NCBI RefSeq assembly: GCF_902686445.1
Contig: NC_062213.1
Coordinates: forward strand, 42,792,741 to 42,856,740
Reading direction: 5' to 3'
From: Sciurus carolinensis
Lineage: Eukaryota; Chordata; Mammalia; Rodentia; Sciuridae
Length of the DNA: 64,000 nucleotides
The notes under the pieces: generated by a model
What the model was told of the DNA's origin: nothing
The model's database searches: none
The model's input: the letters and a program-made list of their open reading frames with translations, nothing else
Program-made: the position numbers and the translations under genes
In this document: piece after piece, positions 1 to 11,730 of the stretch
How positions within the stretch are numbered: the stretch's first letter is position 1
Layout: each line of letters begins with the position of its first letter

Positions 1-534
1 AATAAATCCAATGTCATAGACAGAGATTAGTATCCAACAGTAGATGAATGAAACCCTGGGCCATGAACCATGCTGGGCACCACTGAAGAATAAAACTGGC
101 AACAGGAAAAGCACAATTTAAGTTATTTGAAATAATAATAAAATATATGCATATGTATATATTTTCACATGCCCCTTGAAAGGACAGATGCATATCTTAA
201 GAAGTGACAAGAGAAGCTACCTCTTCTTTCCTGCTCTGAAAGCTCTCTACAGCGCCCTCTGGAGTCAAGAATAGAGAATGAAGCCGAAGGTGCTCAGTGG
301 TAAAGCCTGGGACAGCGAAGACCTTTCCAAGGTCTCTGTGATTCTGCACTTGCAAGTCAGCAACCTTGAAAACAACATTTACCTTTACAGGGAATGTTCT
401 ACAAAGTTTGTTCTAAGTTTAAGTAAATAGATCACTGTCTTTTACAAAGGCTCTAGAAAAAAACAAAGATCAAAAATCCCTCCTTCTCCCTGATCTAATG
501 CCTGGCATGGTATTCTTAGAGCATGTTCCAATTA
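1..534. other. Unassigned non-coding DNA
   Basis: No convincing ORF or recognisable repeat. The sequence is AT-rich with moderate complexity. The only motif I would note is a CTCF-like core at 250-263, listed separately. Confidence 0.5.
249..264 (-). promoter_or_regulatory. CTCF-like core motif
   Basis: The plus strand reads acagcgccctctggag, matching the reverse complement of the CTCF core (consensus on the motif strand roughly CCASYAGRKGGCGC). One core position is weaker than in the best sites. This is motif inference only; nothing here shows occupancy. Confidence 0.35.
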
Positions 535-960
535 TCTATGACTTCATAGCACACCATCCTAATTATTAGTGGCTTAAAAACCAGTAATCATTTTTTTATC
601 TCTCACAGTTCTGGCCCAGCCAGGCAGGTCTCATCATCCACAAATAGTTGAGGTCACCTTTTGACCAGAAAGCCCCCCCACACGTGACTTCTCAATGTGG
701 TTGGAGCTTCTTGGCTCTGCGTTCTGAGAAAAGTCATCTCAAAAGTGAACATCCCAAGGAGGGAGGTAGGGAAGTTCCAGTTCTGCGAATGGCTGGTCCG
801 GAGAATCACAAGTTTACTTCCACTGTGCTGTCCGTCATGTAGCCACGGATCCAACCCAGATCCTCTCTCAGCAGGGGAATGATGAAGCACGTGTGGTCAT
901 TGTTAGTCCACCACAGAGCACCCTTCCGCATCCTTCCTGCAGGAGACAACATGCTAACAC
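535..960. repeat. Probable ancient interspersed repeat, family not named
   Basis: The phrases 'agtggcttaaaa' and 'tctctcacagttctgg' near the left end are typical of old mammalian LTR- or transposon-derived repeats. The rest is too diverged to assign by eye. Short overlapping ORFs in this stretch show no coding character. Confidence 0.3.
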
Positions 961-2820
961 TCTTCAAAACCATCATTGCAGTTCAGGACTCTTTCCTGCA
1001 GAGTAGTTCTATAGGAAGAAGAGTACGAAAAGTATTAAAAGCCTGGTCCCTGTTCTGTACCCGCTTCTGTATCCATGCCCTTTGCCAGGTAATTCAGCAG
1101 TGTTCTCCTCTGTAGCTCTGGACTCACCTGTGTGGGTTAACTCAGCCAATGAGACTTTAGCCAATGTATAACAGAAGTTTCAGAAAGCGCTTCACAATGG
1201 AGCTTGCCCTCTTTCTTGCCAAACCATAAGAACATGCCTGATTCACCTGATTGGAGGCATGAGACACCTGGCACAAGACAAGTCACCCAGCTGAGGCCAC
1301 CTCAGATCACTAACCAGCCAGTTGCCTCCAAACAGGTGAGAAAGCCCAGCCAAAATCAGCCCACTAGTCAATCCCCAGCTAACTCCAGAATGAGAACAAA
1401 TACTAAATATACCACTAAGGTTACATAGTCATTGGTTACTCAGCATTATGGTGGCAATAGGTAACCAATAGGAAAAGAACTCTGGGACTGGAGATATCTG
1501 AGGATGGTCAAAGTTGTTCTTAAAAGAGAAAGGAGACAGGAATCAAACCTGACAAGCTTTCAGTGTCTGCCCAAGGCCTACACTGACTGTTGCTGTGTCC
1601 CATTATTAAATATTCAATAGATTGAACTATAGGTATTTCACAGAAATGATTCATTTGCAGCAGGGAATCATTTGGCACCAAGAGACTAGGGCTTATGAAC
1701 AGCTTGTGATGACAACAGGAAAGTGCAAAGAAAGAGCCCCATTTGGTTTTGCTGGACTCAGTCACATCCATGGGCACTTGGGGCTGGATTCAGTTCAGCA
1801 GAGCCCAGAGCAAAATGACAAATGGGACCACTGAGTGTGCGTACATGGTGGGGAGGGGTGGCCTTTGGCTACGGTTCATTAAGGAGATTGAGGTCTCTCC
1901 TTGAAAACCTGGGCAGCAGCTTTGAGAGTCTTTCCAAGGATTTAGTCCTGAGTTTAACAGGCATATGTAAAGGTTTCTTTTTTCTGAGTTTGGGTGTTTT
2001 GCAAGGTTTTAGCCATTGAGCTTATTTATTTTCTTTGCCATAAATTATAAGCATAATGTGTGTGTATATAATATATGTGTATAAGTATATAACTATATAC
2101 ACATCTGTGTGTCTGAATATATATCTATCTCAATCCATATGAGTATACTAGGGAAAGTCCTATAGGAGCTATAATAAATAATGGAAAATGCATGGAGCCC
2201 TTAAAAAATGGTAATAATCCATGATTCACATTGTCTGTGACAGCCACACAGAAATTATAGCCTCCTTGCAGGTGCAGTTTTACAGATCCTGCTATCTTTT
2301 TTTCCCAGCAAACAGCCTCTGTTATCATGATGACTGTAAATTGTCTTATTATGTAACACACTGCGCTGAGCTTATGCAATCCAGTTTAACAAGCGGTTCT
2401 CAGCAGTGAATAGATTTTTTTCCACTGCAGGATATACCCTCAAAATGTGCAACACCATAATGTGTAAGCAAAACTACATCTAACCATAAACTGAGGAACA
2501 AGAAAATAAACTGAATTCTCATGGTAACATGAAGTTATGGCCTCTTAGTCCTCTCTCTTTCATTTAAAATCTTTAATTAAATAATATATGTATATGGTCA
2601 CACAAATGAACAAATGGTTAGGCATCCAATAACAGAAGAGATTCCCATTTATTCTTAGGTGTGACAAGATGTGTTTTACTTGATTTGTGGGGCTCAAGGT
2701 CATATAAATGAACACAAAAATGAATGTAAAGGAGCTGAGGTCATAAATTATTAATGGAACATGTACTTAGAGGCTTATATAGTTTTCAAATACCTAATTA
2801 ACTCTTAAAATGCCTGAGTA
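961..2820. other. Unassigned non-coding DNA
   Basis: Unique-looking sequence without a supported gene. It includes an AT-rich, TA/TG-biased low-complexity tract at about 2,055-2,130. Short ORFs here lack recognisable domains. Confidence 0.5.
2055..2130. repeat. TA/TG-rich low-complexity tract
   Basis: Imperfect tgtgtata/atatat alternation over about 75 bp. It is a degenerate microsatellite. Confidence 0.6.
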
Positions 2821-3026
2821 AGCTGGGCATGTGGTACATGCCTGTAATCCCAGTGACTCAGGAAGCTGAGGCAGGAGGATTACAAGTTCAAAGCAAACCT
2901 CAGCAACTTAGTGAGGCCCTAAGCAACTTAGCAAGACTCTGTCTCAAAATAAAAATTTCTAAAAAGGGCTGGAGATATGGCTCAGTGGTTAAGCATCCCC
3001 CTATTCAATTTCTGGTACAAAAAAAG
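2821..3026 (+). mobile_element. MEN (B1-dID) SINE
   Basis: A dimeric SINE. The left half is 7SL-derived B1 (agctgggcatgtgg..., then cctgtaatcccagtgactc and gctgaggcaggaggat). An A-rich linker follows, then a tRNA-derived ID half (gggctggagatatggctc, then gtggttaagc). This fused architecture is the B1-dID/MEN type known from squirrels and is the main taxonomic clue in the window. The tail is followed by a short duplication of tatactcaactc at about 3,032-3,062. Confidence 0.85.
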
Positions 3027-3511
3027 GATGTGTATACTCAACTCAGTATATACTCAACTCCATAGTGGTGAGATCCACACACTATGTATGGTTAAAGCTC
3101 TTCTTTGACACTTTCTAGATGACAGGAAATATCTTTCAGGATGAATCCCTTCACAAATAGACGACATAGTCAGGTACTCAAATCTCCCTGAGCCTTGAAT
3201 ACTCTACGAGGTGTACAAGGAAGGAAAAGAGAAGGTGGGTCACTTCTGAAGATCTAGCCAGCTGTGGAGAGCCATGCTCTCTAGGCAGGTAGGGAGCAAG
3301 GGTGAAAGCCTGCATCAGAGACGATGGAAGAAATTGCTCAAAGCAGATCGAGGACTTTGTCACAAGTCAATTATCCATTTCCAATACTTTTTTTGTGGTA
3401 CAAAATTCTTTGGGACAATAGATCATACCAAATTACATAAGATGATTCAAAAACAGATATTTTCCCAAACAAAAGTTTTGATGACTAACTAAACATCCAT
3501 GCATCTGTGAT
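3027..3511. other. Unassigned non-coding DNA
   Basis: No repeat family or gene recognised between the MEN SINE and the target-site duplication of the first L1. Confidence 0.5.
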
Positions 3512-3526
3512 TGATACTTATTTTTT
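3512..3526. repeat. Left TSD of L1 copy 1
   Basis: tgatacttatttttt is repeated exactly at 10,297-10,311. The 15-bp direct repeat brackets the minus-strand L1 and defines both of its ends. Confidence 0.9.
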
Positions 3527-3806
3527 TTTATTTTTTTTTATTATTGTACACAAATGGGATACATGTTGTTTCTCTGTTTGTACATGGCGTAAAGGCATAC
3601 CATTTGTGTAATCATAAATTTACATAGGGTAAAGTTTGATTCATTCTGTTATTTTTTTTCTCTTCCCCCCACCCCTCCAACCCCTCTTTTCCCTCTATAC
3701 AGTCCTTCCTTCCTCCATTCTTGCCCCCCTCCCTAAACCTAACTCTAACCCTAACACTAACTCTTCCCACCCCCCATTATGTGTCCTCATCCACTTATTA
3801 GCGATA
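3527..3806 (-). promoter_or_regulatory. L1 copy 1 3'UTR with G-rich/telomere-like tract
   Basis: On the L1 sense strand this 3'UTR carries runs of G (ggggggtggg, then a later G/A-rich block). Between them lie degenerate TTAGGG-like units, seen on the plus strand as ccctaa/ctaac repeats at 3,731-3,763. It ends in a conserved segment (catgtacaaacagagaaac) and a poly-A tail. Polypurine G-tracts are common in L1 3'UTRs; the telomere-like units are unusual. Confidence 0.8.
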
Positions 3807-6800
3807 TCATTCTTCCTTTGGTTTTTTAGATTGGCATATCTCACTTAGCATGATATTCTCCAGTTTCATCCATTTGCCTGCAAATGCCATAATTTTATCA
3901 TTCTTTATGGCAGAGTAATATTCCATTGTATTTATATACCACAGTTTCTTTATCCATTCATCAATTGAAGGACATCTAGGTTGGTTCCACAATCTGGCTA
4001 TTGTGAACTGAGCAGCTATGAACATTGATGTGGCTGTATCTCTGTAATATGCTGATTTTAAATCCTTTGGGTATAGGCCAAGGAGTGGGATAGCTGGGTC
4101 AAATGGTGGTTCCATTCCAAGTTTTCTAAGGAGTCTCCACACTGCTTTCCAGAGTGGCTGCACTAATTTGCAGCCCCACCAGCAATGTATGAGTGTACCT
4201 TTTTCCCCACATCCTCGCCAACGTCTGTTGTTGCTTGTATTCTTGATAATCGCCATTCTAATTGGGGTGAGATGGAATCTTAGGGTGGTTTTGATTTGCA
4301 TTTCTCTTATTACTAGGGATGTTGAACATTTTTCCATATGTTTGTTGATTGCTTGTAGATCTTCTTCTGTGAAGTGTCTATTCATTTCCTTAGCCCATTT
4401 GTCGATTGGATTACTTGCATTCTTGGTGTAGAGTTTTTTGAGTTCTTTACAGATTCTGGAGATTAGTGCTCTATTTGAAGTATGATTGGCAAAGATTTTC
4501 TCCCACTCTGTAGGCTCTTTCTTTGCATTGCTGATAGTTTCCTTTGCTGAGAGAAAGCTTTTTAGTTTGAATCTATCCCAGTTATTAATTCTTGCTTTTA
4601 TTTCTTGTGCTATGGGAGTCCTGTTGAGGAAGTCTGGTCCTAAGCCGACATGTTGAAGCTCTGGACCTACTTTTTCTTCTATAAGATGCAAGATCTCTGG
4701 TCTGATTCCGAGGTCCTTAATCCATTTTGAGTTTAGTTTCGTGCATGATGAGAGATATGGGTTTAGTTTCATTCTGTTGCATATGGATTTCCAATTCTCC
4801 CAGCACCATTTGTTGAAGAGGCTATCTTTTCTCCATTGCATATTTTTGGCCCCTTTGTCTAGTATGAGAAAATTGTATTTATTTGGGTTTGTGTCCGTGT
4901 CCTCTATTCTGTACCATTGATCCACCTTTCTATTTTGGTACCAATACCATGCCGTTTTTGTTACTATTGCTTTGTAGTAGAGTTGAAGATCTGGTATTGC
5001 GATACCCCCTGCTTCACTCTTTCTGCCAAGGATTGCTTTAGATATTCTGGGTTTTTTATTCTTCCAGATGAATTTCATAATTGCTTGCTCTATTTCTGTA
5101 AGGTACATCATTGGGATTTTAATTGGAATTGCATTGAATCTGTATAGCACTTTTGGTAGTATGGCCATTTTGACAATATTAATTCTTCCTATCCAAGAAC
5201 AGGGGAGATCTTTCCATCTTCTGAGGTTTTCTTTAATTTCTTTCTTTAGTGTTCTGTAGTTCTCATTGTAGAGGTCTTTCACCTCTTTTGTGAGATTGAT
5301 TCCCAAGTATTTTATTTTTTTCGATGCTATTGTGAATGGGGTAGTTTTCCTAATTTCTCTTTCTGAAGATTCATCGCTTATGTATAGAAATGCCTTAGAT
5401 TTATGTGCATTTATCTTATATCCCACTACTTTACTGAATTCACTTATGAGATCTAAAAGTTTTCTGGTGGAATTTCCTGGTTCCTCTAAGTATACAATCA
5501 TATCATCAGCAAATAGGGATAGTTTGAGTTCTTCTTTTCCTATTCGTATCCCTTTAATTTCTTTGGTCTGTCTAATTGCTCTGGCTAGAGTTTCAAGGAC
5601 GATATTGAATAGAAGTGGTGAAAGAGGGCATCCCTGCCTTGTTCCAGTTTTTAGAGGGAATGCTTTCAGTTTTTCAACATTGAGAATAATATTAGCCATG
5701 GGCTTAGCATAGATGGCCTTTACAATGTTAAGGAATGTTCCCACTATCCCTATTTTTTCTAGTGTTTTGAGCATGAAGGGATGCTGTATTTTATCAAATG
5801 CTTTTTCTGCATCTATCGAAATAATCATGTGATTCTTGACTTTAAGTCTATTGATATGGTGAATTACATTTATTGATTTCCTGATGTTGAACAAACCTTG
5901 CATCCCTGGGATGAAACCCACTTGATCATGGTGCACTATCTTTTTAATATATTTTTGTATGCGATTTGCTAAAATTTTGTTGAGAATTTTTGCGTCGATG
6001 TTCATTAAGGATATTGGTCTGAAATTTTCTTTCCTCAATGTGTCTCTGTCTGGTTTAGGTATCAGGGTAATATTGGCTTCATAGAATGAGTTTGGGAGGG
6101 TTCCCTCCTCTTCTATTTTATGGAATACTTTGAGAAGTATTGGAATGAGCACTTCTTTAAAAGTTTTGTAGAACTCGGCTGAGAACCCATCTGGTCCTGG
6201 ACTTTTCTTTGTTGGTAGGCTTTTGATGACTTCTTCTATGTCATTACTTGAAATTGGTCTATTTAAATTGTGTATGTCCTCCTCGTTCAGTTTAGGCAAT
6301 TCATATGTCTCTAGAAACCTGTTGATGTCTTCGAAATTTTCTATTTTGTTGGAGTATAGATTTTCAAAATAGCTTCTAATTATGTTTTGTATTTCAGTCG
6401 TGTCTGTTGTGATATTTCCTTGTTCATTCCGAATTTTAGTGATTTGGGTTTTCTCTCGTCTTCTCTTTGTTAGTGTGGCTAAAGGTTTATCAATTTTGTT
6501 TATTTTTTCGAAGAACCAACTATTTATTTTGTCAATTTTTTGTATTATTTCTTTTGTTTCAATTTCGTTGATTTCAGCTCTGAGTTTGACTATTTCCTGT
6601 CTTCTACTACTTTTGATGTTGGTCTGTTCTTCTTTTTCTAGGGCTTTGAGCTGTAGTGTTAGGTTGTTTATTTTTTGAGTTTTACTTCTTTTATTAAATG
6701 CGCTTCATGAAATAAATCTTCCTCTAAGTACTGCTTTCATAGTGTCCCAGAGATTTTGATATGATGTGTCTTTGTTCTCATTTACCTCTAAGAATTTTTT

Positions 6801-7619
6801 AATTTCCTTCCTAATATCTTTTGTTATCCATTCATCATATAATAGCATATTGTTTAATCTCCAGGTGTTGGAGTAGTTTCTGTTTTTTACTCTTTCATTT
6901 ATTTCTAACTTCAATCCATTATGATCTGATAGAATACAAGGTAGTGTCTCTATCTTCTTGTATTTGCTGACATTAGCTTTGTGGCATAATATATGGTCTA
7001 TTTTAGAGAAGGATCCATGTGCTGCTGAGAAGAAAGTGTATTCGCTCTTGGTTGGATGGTATATTCTATAAATGTCTGTTAAGTCTAAATTATTGATTGT
7101 GTTATTGAGATCTATGGTTTCTTTGTTCAATTTTTGTTTGGAAGATCTGTCCAGTGGTGAGAGAGGCGTGTTAAAATCACCTAGTATTATTGTGTTATGG
7201 TCTATTTGGTTTCTAAAATTGAGAAGGATTTGTTTAACATACATGGATGAGCCACTGTTTGGGGCATAGATGTTTATGATTGTTATATCTTGCTGATTTA
7301 TGCTTCCCTTAAGCAGTATGAAATGTCCTTCCTTATCCCTTCTGACTAACATTGGCTTGAAGTCCACATTATCTGAAATGAGGATGGATACTCCAGCTTT
7401 TTTGCTGAGTCCATGTGCATGGTATGTTTTTCCCCATCCTTTCACCTTTAGTCTATGGGTATCTCTTTCTATGAGGTGAGTCTCTTGCAGGCAACATATT
7501 GTTGGATCTTTCTTTTTAATCCAATCTGCCAGTCTATGTCTTTTGATTGATGAATTCAGGCCATTAACATTCAGGGTTATTGTTGAGATATGATTTGTAT
7601 TCCCGGTCATTTGGTTCAT
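3807..7619 (-). pseudogene. L1 ORF2 (endonuclease/reverse transcriptase), one stop codon
   Basis: Encodes the L1 ORF2 protein, which nicks target DNA and reverse-transcribes L1 RNA in the nucleus. The reading frame spans about 1,270 codons, close to human ORF2p (1,275 aa). An APE-type endonuclease comes first, with TLNVNGLN (the Asn equivalent to human N14), LQETHL (Glu43), GDFN and SDHNGL. The RT follows, with SIDAEKAF (motif A Asp) and FADDM (the catalytic Asp pair, about residues 700-703 counted from the Met before TGNTNH). A C-terminal Cys/His segment (CGEKGT...HCWWGC) is present. The sole break I find is an in-frame TGA at 6,705-6,707, where copy 2 has TGG (Trp). Downstream of it the frame stays open for about 966 codons. 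All three catalytic centres look intact. Confidence 0.92.
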
Positions 7620-7690
7620 ATTTAAAATTTTATTTATTTATTTATTTATTTTTTGACACATCTTGGTTCCTCCTTTATTTGACAGTTCCT

Positions 7691-8738
7691 TTAGGATAAT
7701 TCCTCCCTTTGCTGATTTGCTTCTTTGTTTTTTATTTCTTCCTCATGAAATATTTTGCCGAGAATGTTCTGTAATGCTGGCTTTTTTTTTTTGTAAATTC
7801 TTTTAGCTTTTGTTTATCATGGAAAGATTTTATTTCATCGTCAAATTTGAAGGTAAGCTTTGCTGGGTATAAGATTCTTGGTTGGCATCCATTTTCTTTC
7901 AGAGCTTGAAAAATGTTGTTCCAGCCCTTCTAGCTTTTAGGGTCTGGATTGAAAAATCTGCTGATATCCATATTGGTTTCCCCCTGAATGTAATTTGGTT
8001 CTTTTCTCTCACAGCCTTTAAAATTCTATCTTTATTTTGTATGTTAGGTATTTTCATTATAATGTGCCTTGGTGTGGGTCTGTTGTAATTTTGTGTATTT
8101 GGAGTCCTATAAGCCTCTTGGACTTGATTTTCCATTTCATTCTTCAGATTTGGGAAATTTTCTGATATTATTTCATTGAATAGATTGTTCATTCCTTTGG
8201 TTTGTTTCTCTAAGCCTTCCTCAATCCCAATAATTCTCAAATTTGGCCTTTTCATGATATCCCATAGTTCTTGCAGATTCTGTTCATGATTTCTTACCAT
8301 CTTCTCTGTTTGTTCAACTTTGTTTTCAAGGTTAAATATTTTGTCTTCAATATCTGAAGTTCTGTCTTCCAGGTGTTCTATCCTATAGGTTATGCTTTCT
8401 ATGGAGTTCTTAATTTGGTTTATTGTTTCCTTCATTTGAAGGATTTCTGTTTGGTTTTTTTTCACTATCTCTAACTCTTTATTGAAATGATCTTTTGTTT
8501 CCTGAATTTGCTCTGTTAACTGTCGATTGGTGCGATCATTCAATGCCTGCATTTGCTCTTTCATCTCATCATTCAATGCCTGCATTTGCTCTTTCATCTC
8601 ATCGTTTGCTTCCCTAATCATTTTAATTATGTACATTCTGAACTCCCTTTCTGTCATTTCTTCTGCCATGCTGTCATTGGATTCTATTGATGTAACATCT
8701 AGATTTGTTTGGGGCATTTTCTTCCCTTGTTTTCTCAT
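7691..8738 (-). pseudogene. L1 ORF1 (RNA-binding chaperone), frameshifted
   Basis: Encodes the trimeric nucleic-acid chaperone that coats L1 RNA in cytoplasmic RNPs. The first 279 residues read MRKQGKK...; expected full length is about 348 aa. The N-terminal coiled coil spans about residues 25-155. It includes an exact 11-residue tandem duplication (EMKEQMQALND twice; DNA 8,535-8,600). An RRM-like domain starts near residue 165 (RPNLRIIGIEEG), followed by the C-terminal domain (PTPRHIIMKIP). Near 7,925-7,930 one base is missing relative to copies 2 and 3, so KARRAWNN becomes KARRAG and the frame ends early. A lengthened A-run near 7,782-7,792 is a second likely indel. The expected stop is TAA at 7,691-7,693. 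Confidence 0.9.
8535..8600 (-). repeat. 33-bp tandem duplication inside L1 ORF1
   Basis: Two adjacent identical 33-bp units (8,535-8,567 and 8,568-8,600) encode an 11-residue coiled-coil block twice. The same duplication is in copy 2 (46,789-46,854), but copy 3 has only one unit. Confidence 0.9.
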
Positions 8739-10296
8739 ATTGTTCAGGAATCAGTGGGTCATTAAGATATTGCAGATTTCCTCTATCGACTTATAATGTC
8801 CCTGAAGATTGCTAGTATATCCCCTCTTATCCTTCAGTAGCCTGAAGTCTTGGAGGAAGTTGATAATGCGGAGCTCCACAAAGAAGCTGCCTTTCTAGGG
8901 TGGTGACCCTCAGGTGGCGTATATTCCCTGCTAGTGGTCAGAGGTGTCTCCACTTGTTGACCAATGGTCATCCAACGGGGAACTAGGCTGCGGGCTGAGG
9001 CAAGTCCTGTTTGTGCCTGTGTCTTTGGATTTACCGTCCCTGTGGGAAAACCTCTCCCGGTAGGGAAGACTCACTCGGTGGGAACGTCTCACTGGTCAGT
9101 TCCCCTCCTAGAGGTTCCCCTCAATCTACAACTACCACCTGGGCTGGGCTGTCTTCCTCTACAACGTTCCCAGGGGCCTGGACCTACCTCCTGGGCCTGG
9201 GAGCCTCACCCTTTGCAGACGAGTCTCCTTAGGCTGCCTCTCCCAGATAATCTGCCCGCAGTCCTGGAAACTTCGCTCCGCCCCTAGGCGTGTCTCTGTG
9301 CAGCTCTTCCAGCAAGAAGCCACCTAGCTCCTGGGACCCTACTCTGCACCTAATCGCCTGGCTATGCAGCCCCTCCTCTGAGCCACCACCTGGAGCCCTG
9401 TACAATAGCTCCGATACCCAGAGACCCACCACACACCTCCTCCACCGGACAGCAGCTCGGTTTCCGACGCAGTCACTAGGAGTCCAAGCAACTCACTTCG
9501 TGTCTCCTCCTCCCGCCAACCTCCCGTAGCCCTAGGCAGTCACTCCAAGCCCAAGTGACCCACCCTGTTCCTCCTCCTCCTCCTCAGGGTAGCCCCCCGG
9601 GTGTTCAGGGGCGGTGGCTCCAAGACCAAGTGACCCACCGCGCTCCTCCTCCAGGCAGGCCACCGGTGTTCAGGAGTGGTCGCTTTGAGTGCAATCAACT
9701 CACCACTCGCCTCCTCCTCTGGCAACCGCCTGATGCAGTCACTCCTAGACCAAGCGACCCGCCACGCTTCTCCTCTTCCTCCAGGCAACCCCCCGGGTGT
9801 TCAGAAGCGGTTGTTCTGAGTCCAAACAGCTCGCGATGCAGCTCCTCCTCTGGCAACCGCCTGTGGCTCTGATGCAGTCACTCCTAGACCAAGCGACCCG
9901 CCGCGCTTCTCCTCTTCCTCCGGGCAACCCCCCGGTGTTCAGAAGCGATTACTCTGAGTTCAAACAGCTCACCACGCAGCTCCTCCTCAGGCAGCCGCCC
10001 GGAGCCCCAGTGGTTGCTCCGAGTCCAAGCGCTGTGCGGAGCCGCCTCCTCTACGATGATCCCAGTTGTCCGTGTTTACCACTCCAGCGGGGGTAGGGGC
10101 GTCTCGCCGAACAACTCTATTTCACAAATTCCCTGCATTCCGGGGCTACCGCCCCATCCGGGACGCCTCCCCAACGGGAGAGACTCACCCGGCGGCTTTG
10201 AGTTGGTCCCAAGTCTCTCACTATCTCCTCTTTTGAATTCTGTGTCCTGGAGCAACGTGAAATGCAGCCGCCCTCTAGGCCGCCATCTTGAAACTC
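8739..10296 (-). promoter_or_regulatory. L1 copy 1 5'UTR / internal promoter (type A)
   Basis: About 1.56 kb, GC-rich, lying between the element's 5' end and the ORF1 ATG. It starts on the L1 strand with a YY1-type box (caagatggcggcc, 10,278-10,290 read on the minus strand), the same place as in human L1. The middle part (about 9,390-10,056) is a tandem array of ~67-bp units. By analogy with other L1s this region should drive RNA polymerase II transcription from the element's first base. The same architecture starts copy 4. Confidence 0.85.
9526..10056 (-). repeat. ~67-bp tandem repeat array in L1 5'UTR
   Basis: The marker ggcaacc/ggcagcc (variant ggtagcc, ggcaggc) recurs at 9,588, 9,654, 9,721, 9,784, 9,852, 9,923 and 9,990, a spacing of 63-71 bp. 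Each is followed by cctcctc-rich and tgttcag-type words. Alternate units are more alike, suggesting a dimeric higher-order period of about 131-139 bp. More decayed units seem to extend toward 9,390. Confidence 0.85.
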
Positions 10297-10311
10297 TGAT
10301 ACTTATTTTTT
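10297..10311. repeat. Right TSD of L1 copy 1
   Basis: Exact 15-bp copy of 3,512-3,526, immediately outside the L1 5' end. Confidence 0.9.
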
Positions 10312-10570
10312 ACTAGGAAGAACCAAAAGGCTATTTGTATCCCAAGGAGTAGTTAATAGATTGGATTCTCCCCTCCATTGAAGGGACATGCATTCCCATA
10401 CTTGGTTCCAAGTTCGATTCTGAAATTTATCTTCTATTTAAAGGAAGACTCTGCCCTCCCCAGCCCCTCTACTCTATTCCTCCTTGCTGGTGTATTCTGG
10501 GTGGCAATTAGCTCCTTTTTACTTAGAAATCTCAGAACGTTAGGGTCGTGTCAAACAATGACAATAATAA
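10312..10570. other. Unassigned non-coding DNA
   Basis: Pyrimidine-rich unique sequence between the L1 target site and a MIR. No gene seen. Confidence 0.45.
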
Positions 10571-10845
10571 TCACTTACTGAGCACTTAGAAGATAATATG
10601 CCTTGTCCTGATTAGGTTACATCATCATCTCACCCAAATCTGCCCAATGCCACTCCTAGGTTTGAACCAACTCCTGTGTAATGGGTGGGAAACTGAGGCT
10701 TGGGAAGCTTCACAGATCATGGAGGGCATTCCTTTGCCTTTGGATGGAGGTTCCCTGACCAGTCTCAACCAGCTGGGAAGTAGCACAGCTCAGATTAGAG
10801 TGCAGGTTTTCTAACCACCAGACAGATACCTCTCCTTTATTACAA
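10571..10845 (+). repeat. MIR SINE (ancient)
   Basis: MIR hallmarks in order: cttactgagcactta near the start, ggtgggaaactgaggct in the core, and gctcagattagagtgcagg toward the 3' side. Divergence is high, as expected for a mammal-wide ancient SINE. Confidence 0.65.
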
Positions 10846-11730
10846 GGCTGTTCCTAGAATACTCTCCAAGGGTGGCAATGGGCCAGCACCTAGGGAGAAA
10901 AAAAATGCCATTAGCCAGCCTTCTCTGGGAAGAGTAGAAGACGGTCTTCTCATCTCAACTCTCCTGCTTTCCCATCTCCTCTAGCCACACCCATCCCACC
11001 AGCCAGCCGCATGGAAATCTGCCAGAGCAGCCTTCCACATTTGCATGTGAGCCAGCCCCACCACCACCGAAGGAGAATGGGCTCTGTGTTCCTGTCTTAC
11101 CTGAGGAAGCCTCATATGTGCTCAAGTGTCATCCTGCTCTTGGTAAAGTATTTCCAACTTTTACCAAGAACTTAAGATTGGGTTTGGACAAACCTAAAAG
11201 ACATTTTGCCCTGAGCTTTTTCCCATAATTTTAAACCTAAATGTATTTTATGAGAAATTTAATCCGTATGTTTCTGATTAATTTGTAAGAGCCATTTGAT
11301 GTCCAAGGGCCTTTTAAGTTTTTATAGGCCTTTTAAAGACTTTCACTTAGAGACGTTTTGCCAAAAGAAAATGAACTTAGATCCCCTATAGTTGAAGTTC
11401 AGTCCCAACCTCAGCAATGATGGGACTCTGCTGAAACTATATTGCCTGCTGCTCTAAACTGATCATCCACAGCTGTGCTACAAGTAACTAACTCATCACT
11501 TATTCCTTTGCTCAAAGCTCCCAGTGAGATGTTGCTTATCACATAAATGGGATGCTGGTTAAGTTATACTGCCAAACACATATCTCATAATTTAGCTCAT
11601 GTCTACACCCAGCTACCAGAAAGCTTCTTGCAGTCAAGTTGGATGGTTGATTCAGTAAAGCATTAAGATCATCCCCATAGAGAGGCTAAAGAGTACTTCG
11701 TTACTGTGTAGGATTATTTCCATTTTGACA
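10846..11730. other. Unassigned non-coding DNA
   Basis: No gene or young repeat recognised. Plain mixed-composition sequence. Confidence 0.45.

Larger units (their letters stand above)
3527..10296 (-). mobile_element. Full-length LINE-1, copy 1 (minus strand)
   Basis: A complete L1 of about 6.8 kb bounded by a perfect 15-bp TSD. In transcription order (right to left) it has a 5'UTR beginning with a YY1-type box, ORF1, a short spacer, ORF2, a G-rich 3'UTR with a telomere-like block, and a poly-A tail (plus-strand T-run at 3,527-3,545). The lesions I can see are a frameshift late in ORF1 and one in-frame TGA in ORF2, so the copy looks fairly young but is not autonomous. Its 5'UTR matches copy 4 at the right edge of the window. 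Confidence 0.95.

Noticed and set aside
3731..3763. Interstitial telomeric sequence from chromosome fusion
   Set aside because: The telomere-like units lie at the same position of the L1 3'UTR in three copies, so they are part of the retrotransposon.
9540..9927. Several open frames on both strands in the L1 5'UTR treated as genes
   Set aside because: They arise from the GC-rich ~67-bp array. Only the long antisense frame of copy 4 is kept, as a low-confidence lead.
9526..10056. CRISPR array
   Set aside because: Repeats are adjacent, degenerate and lack unique spacers; the context is a eukaryotic L1 promoter.
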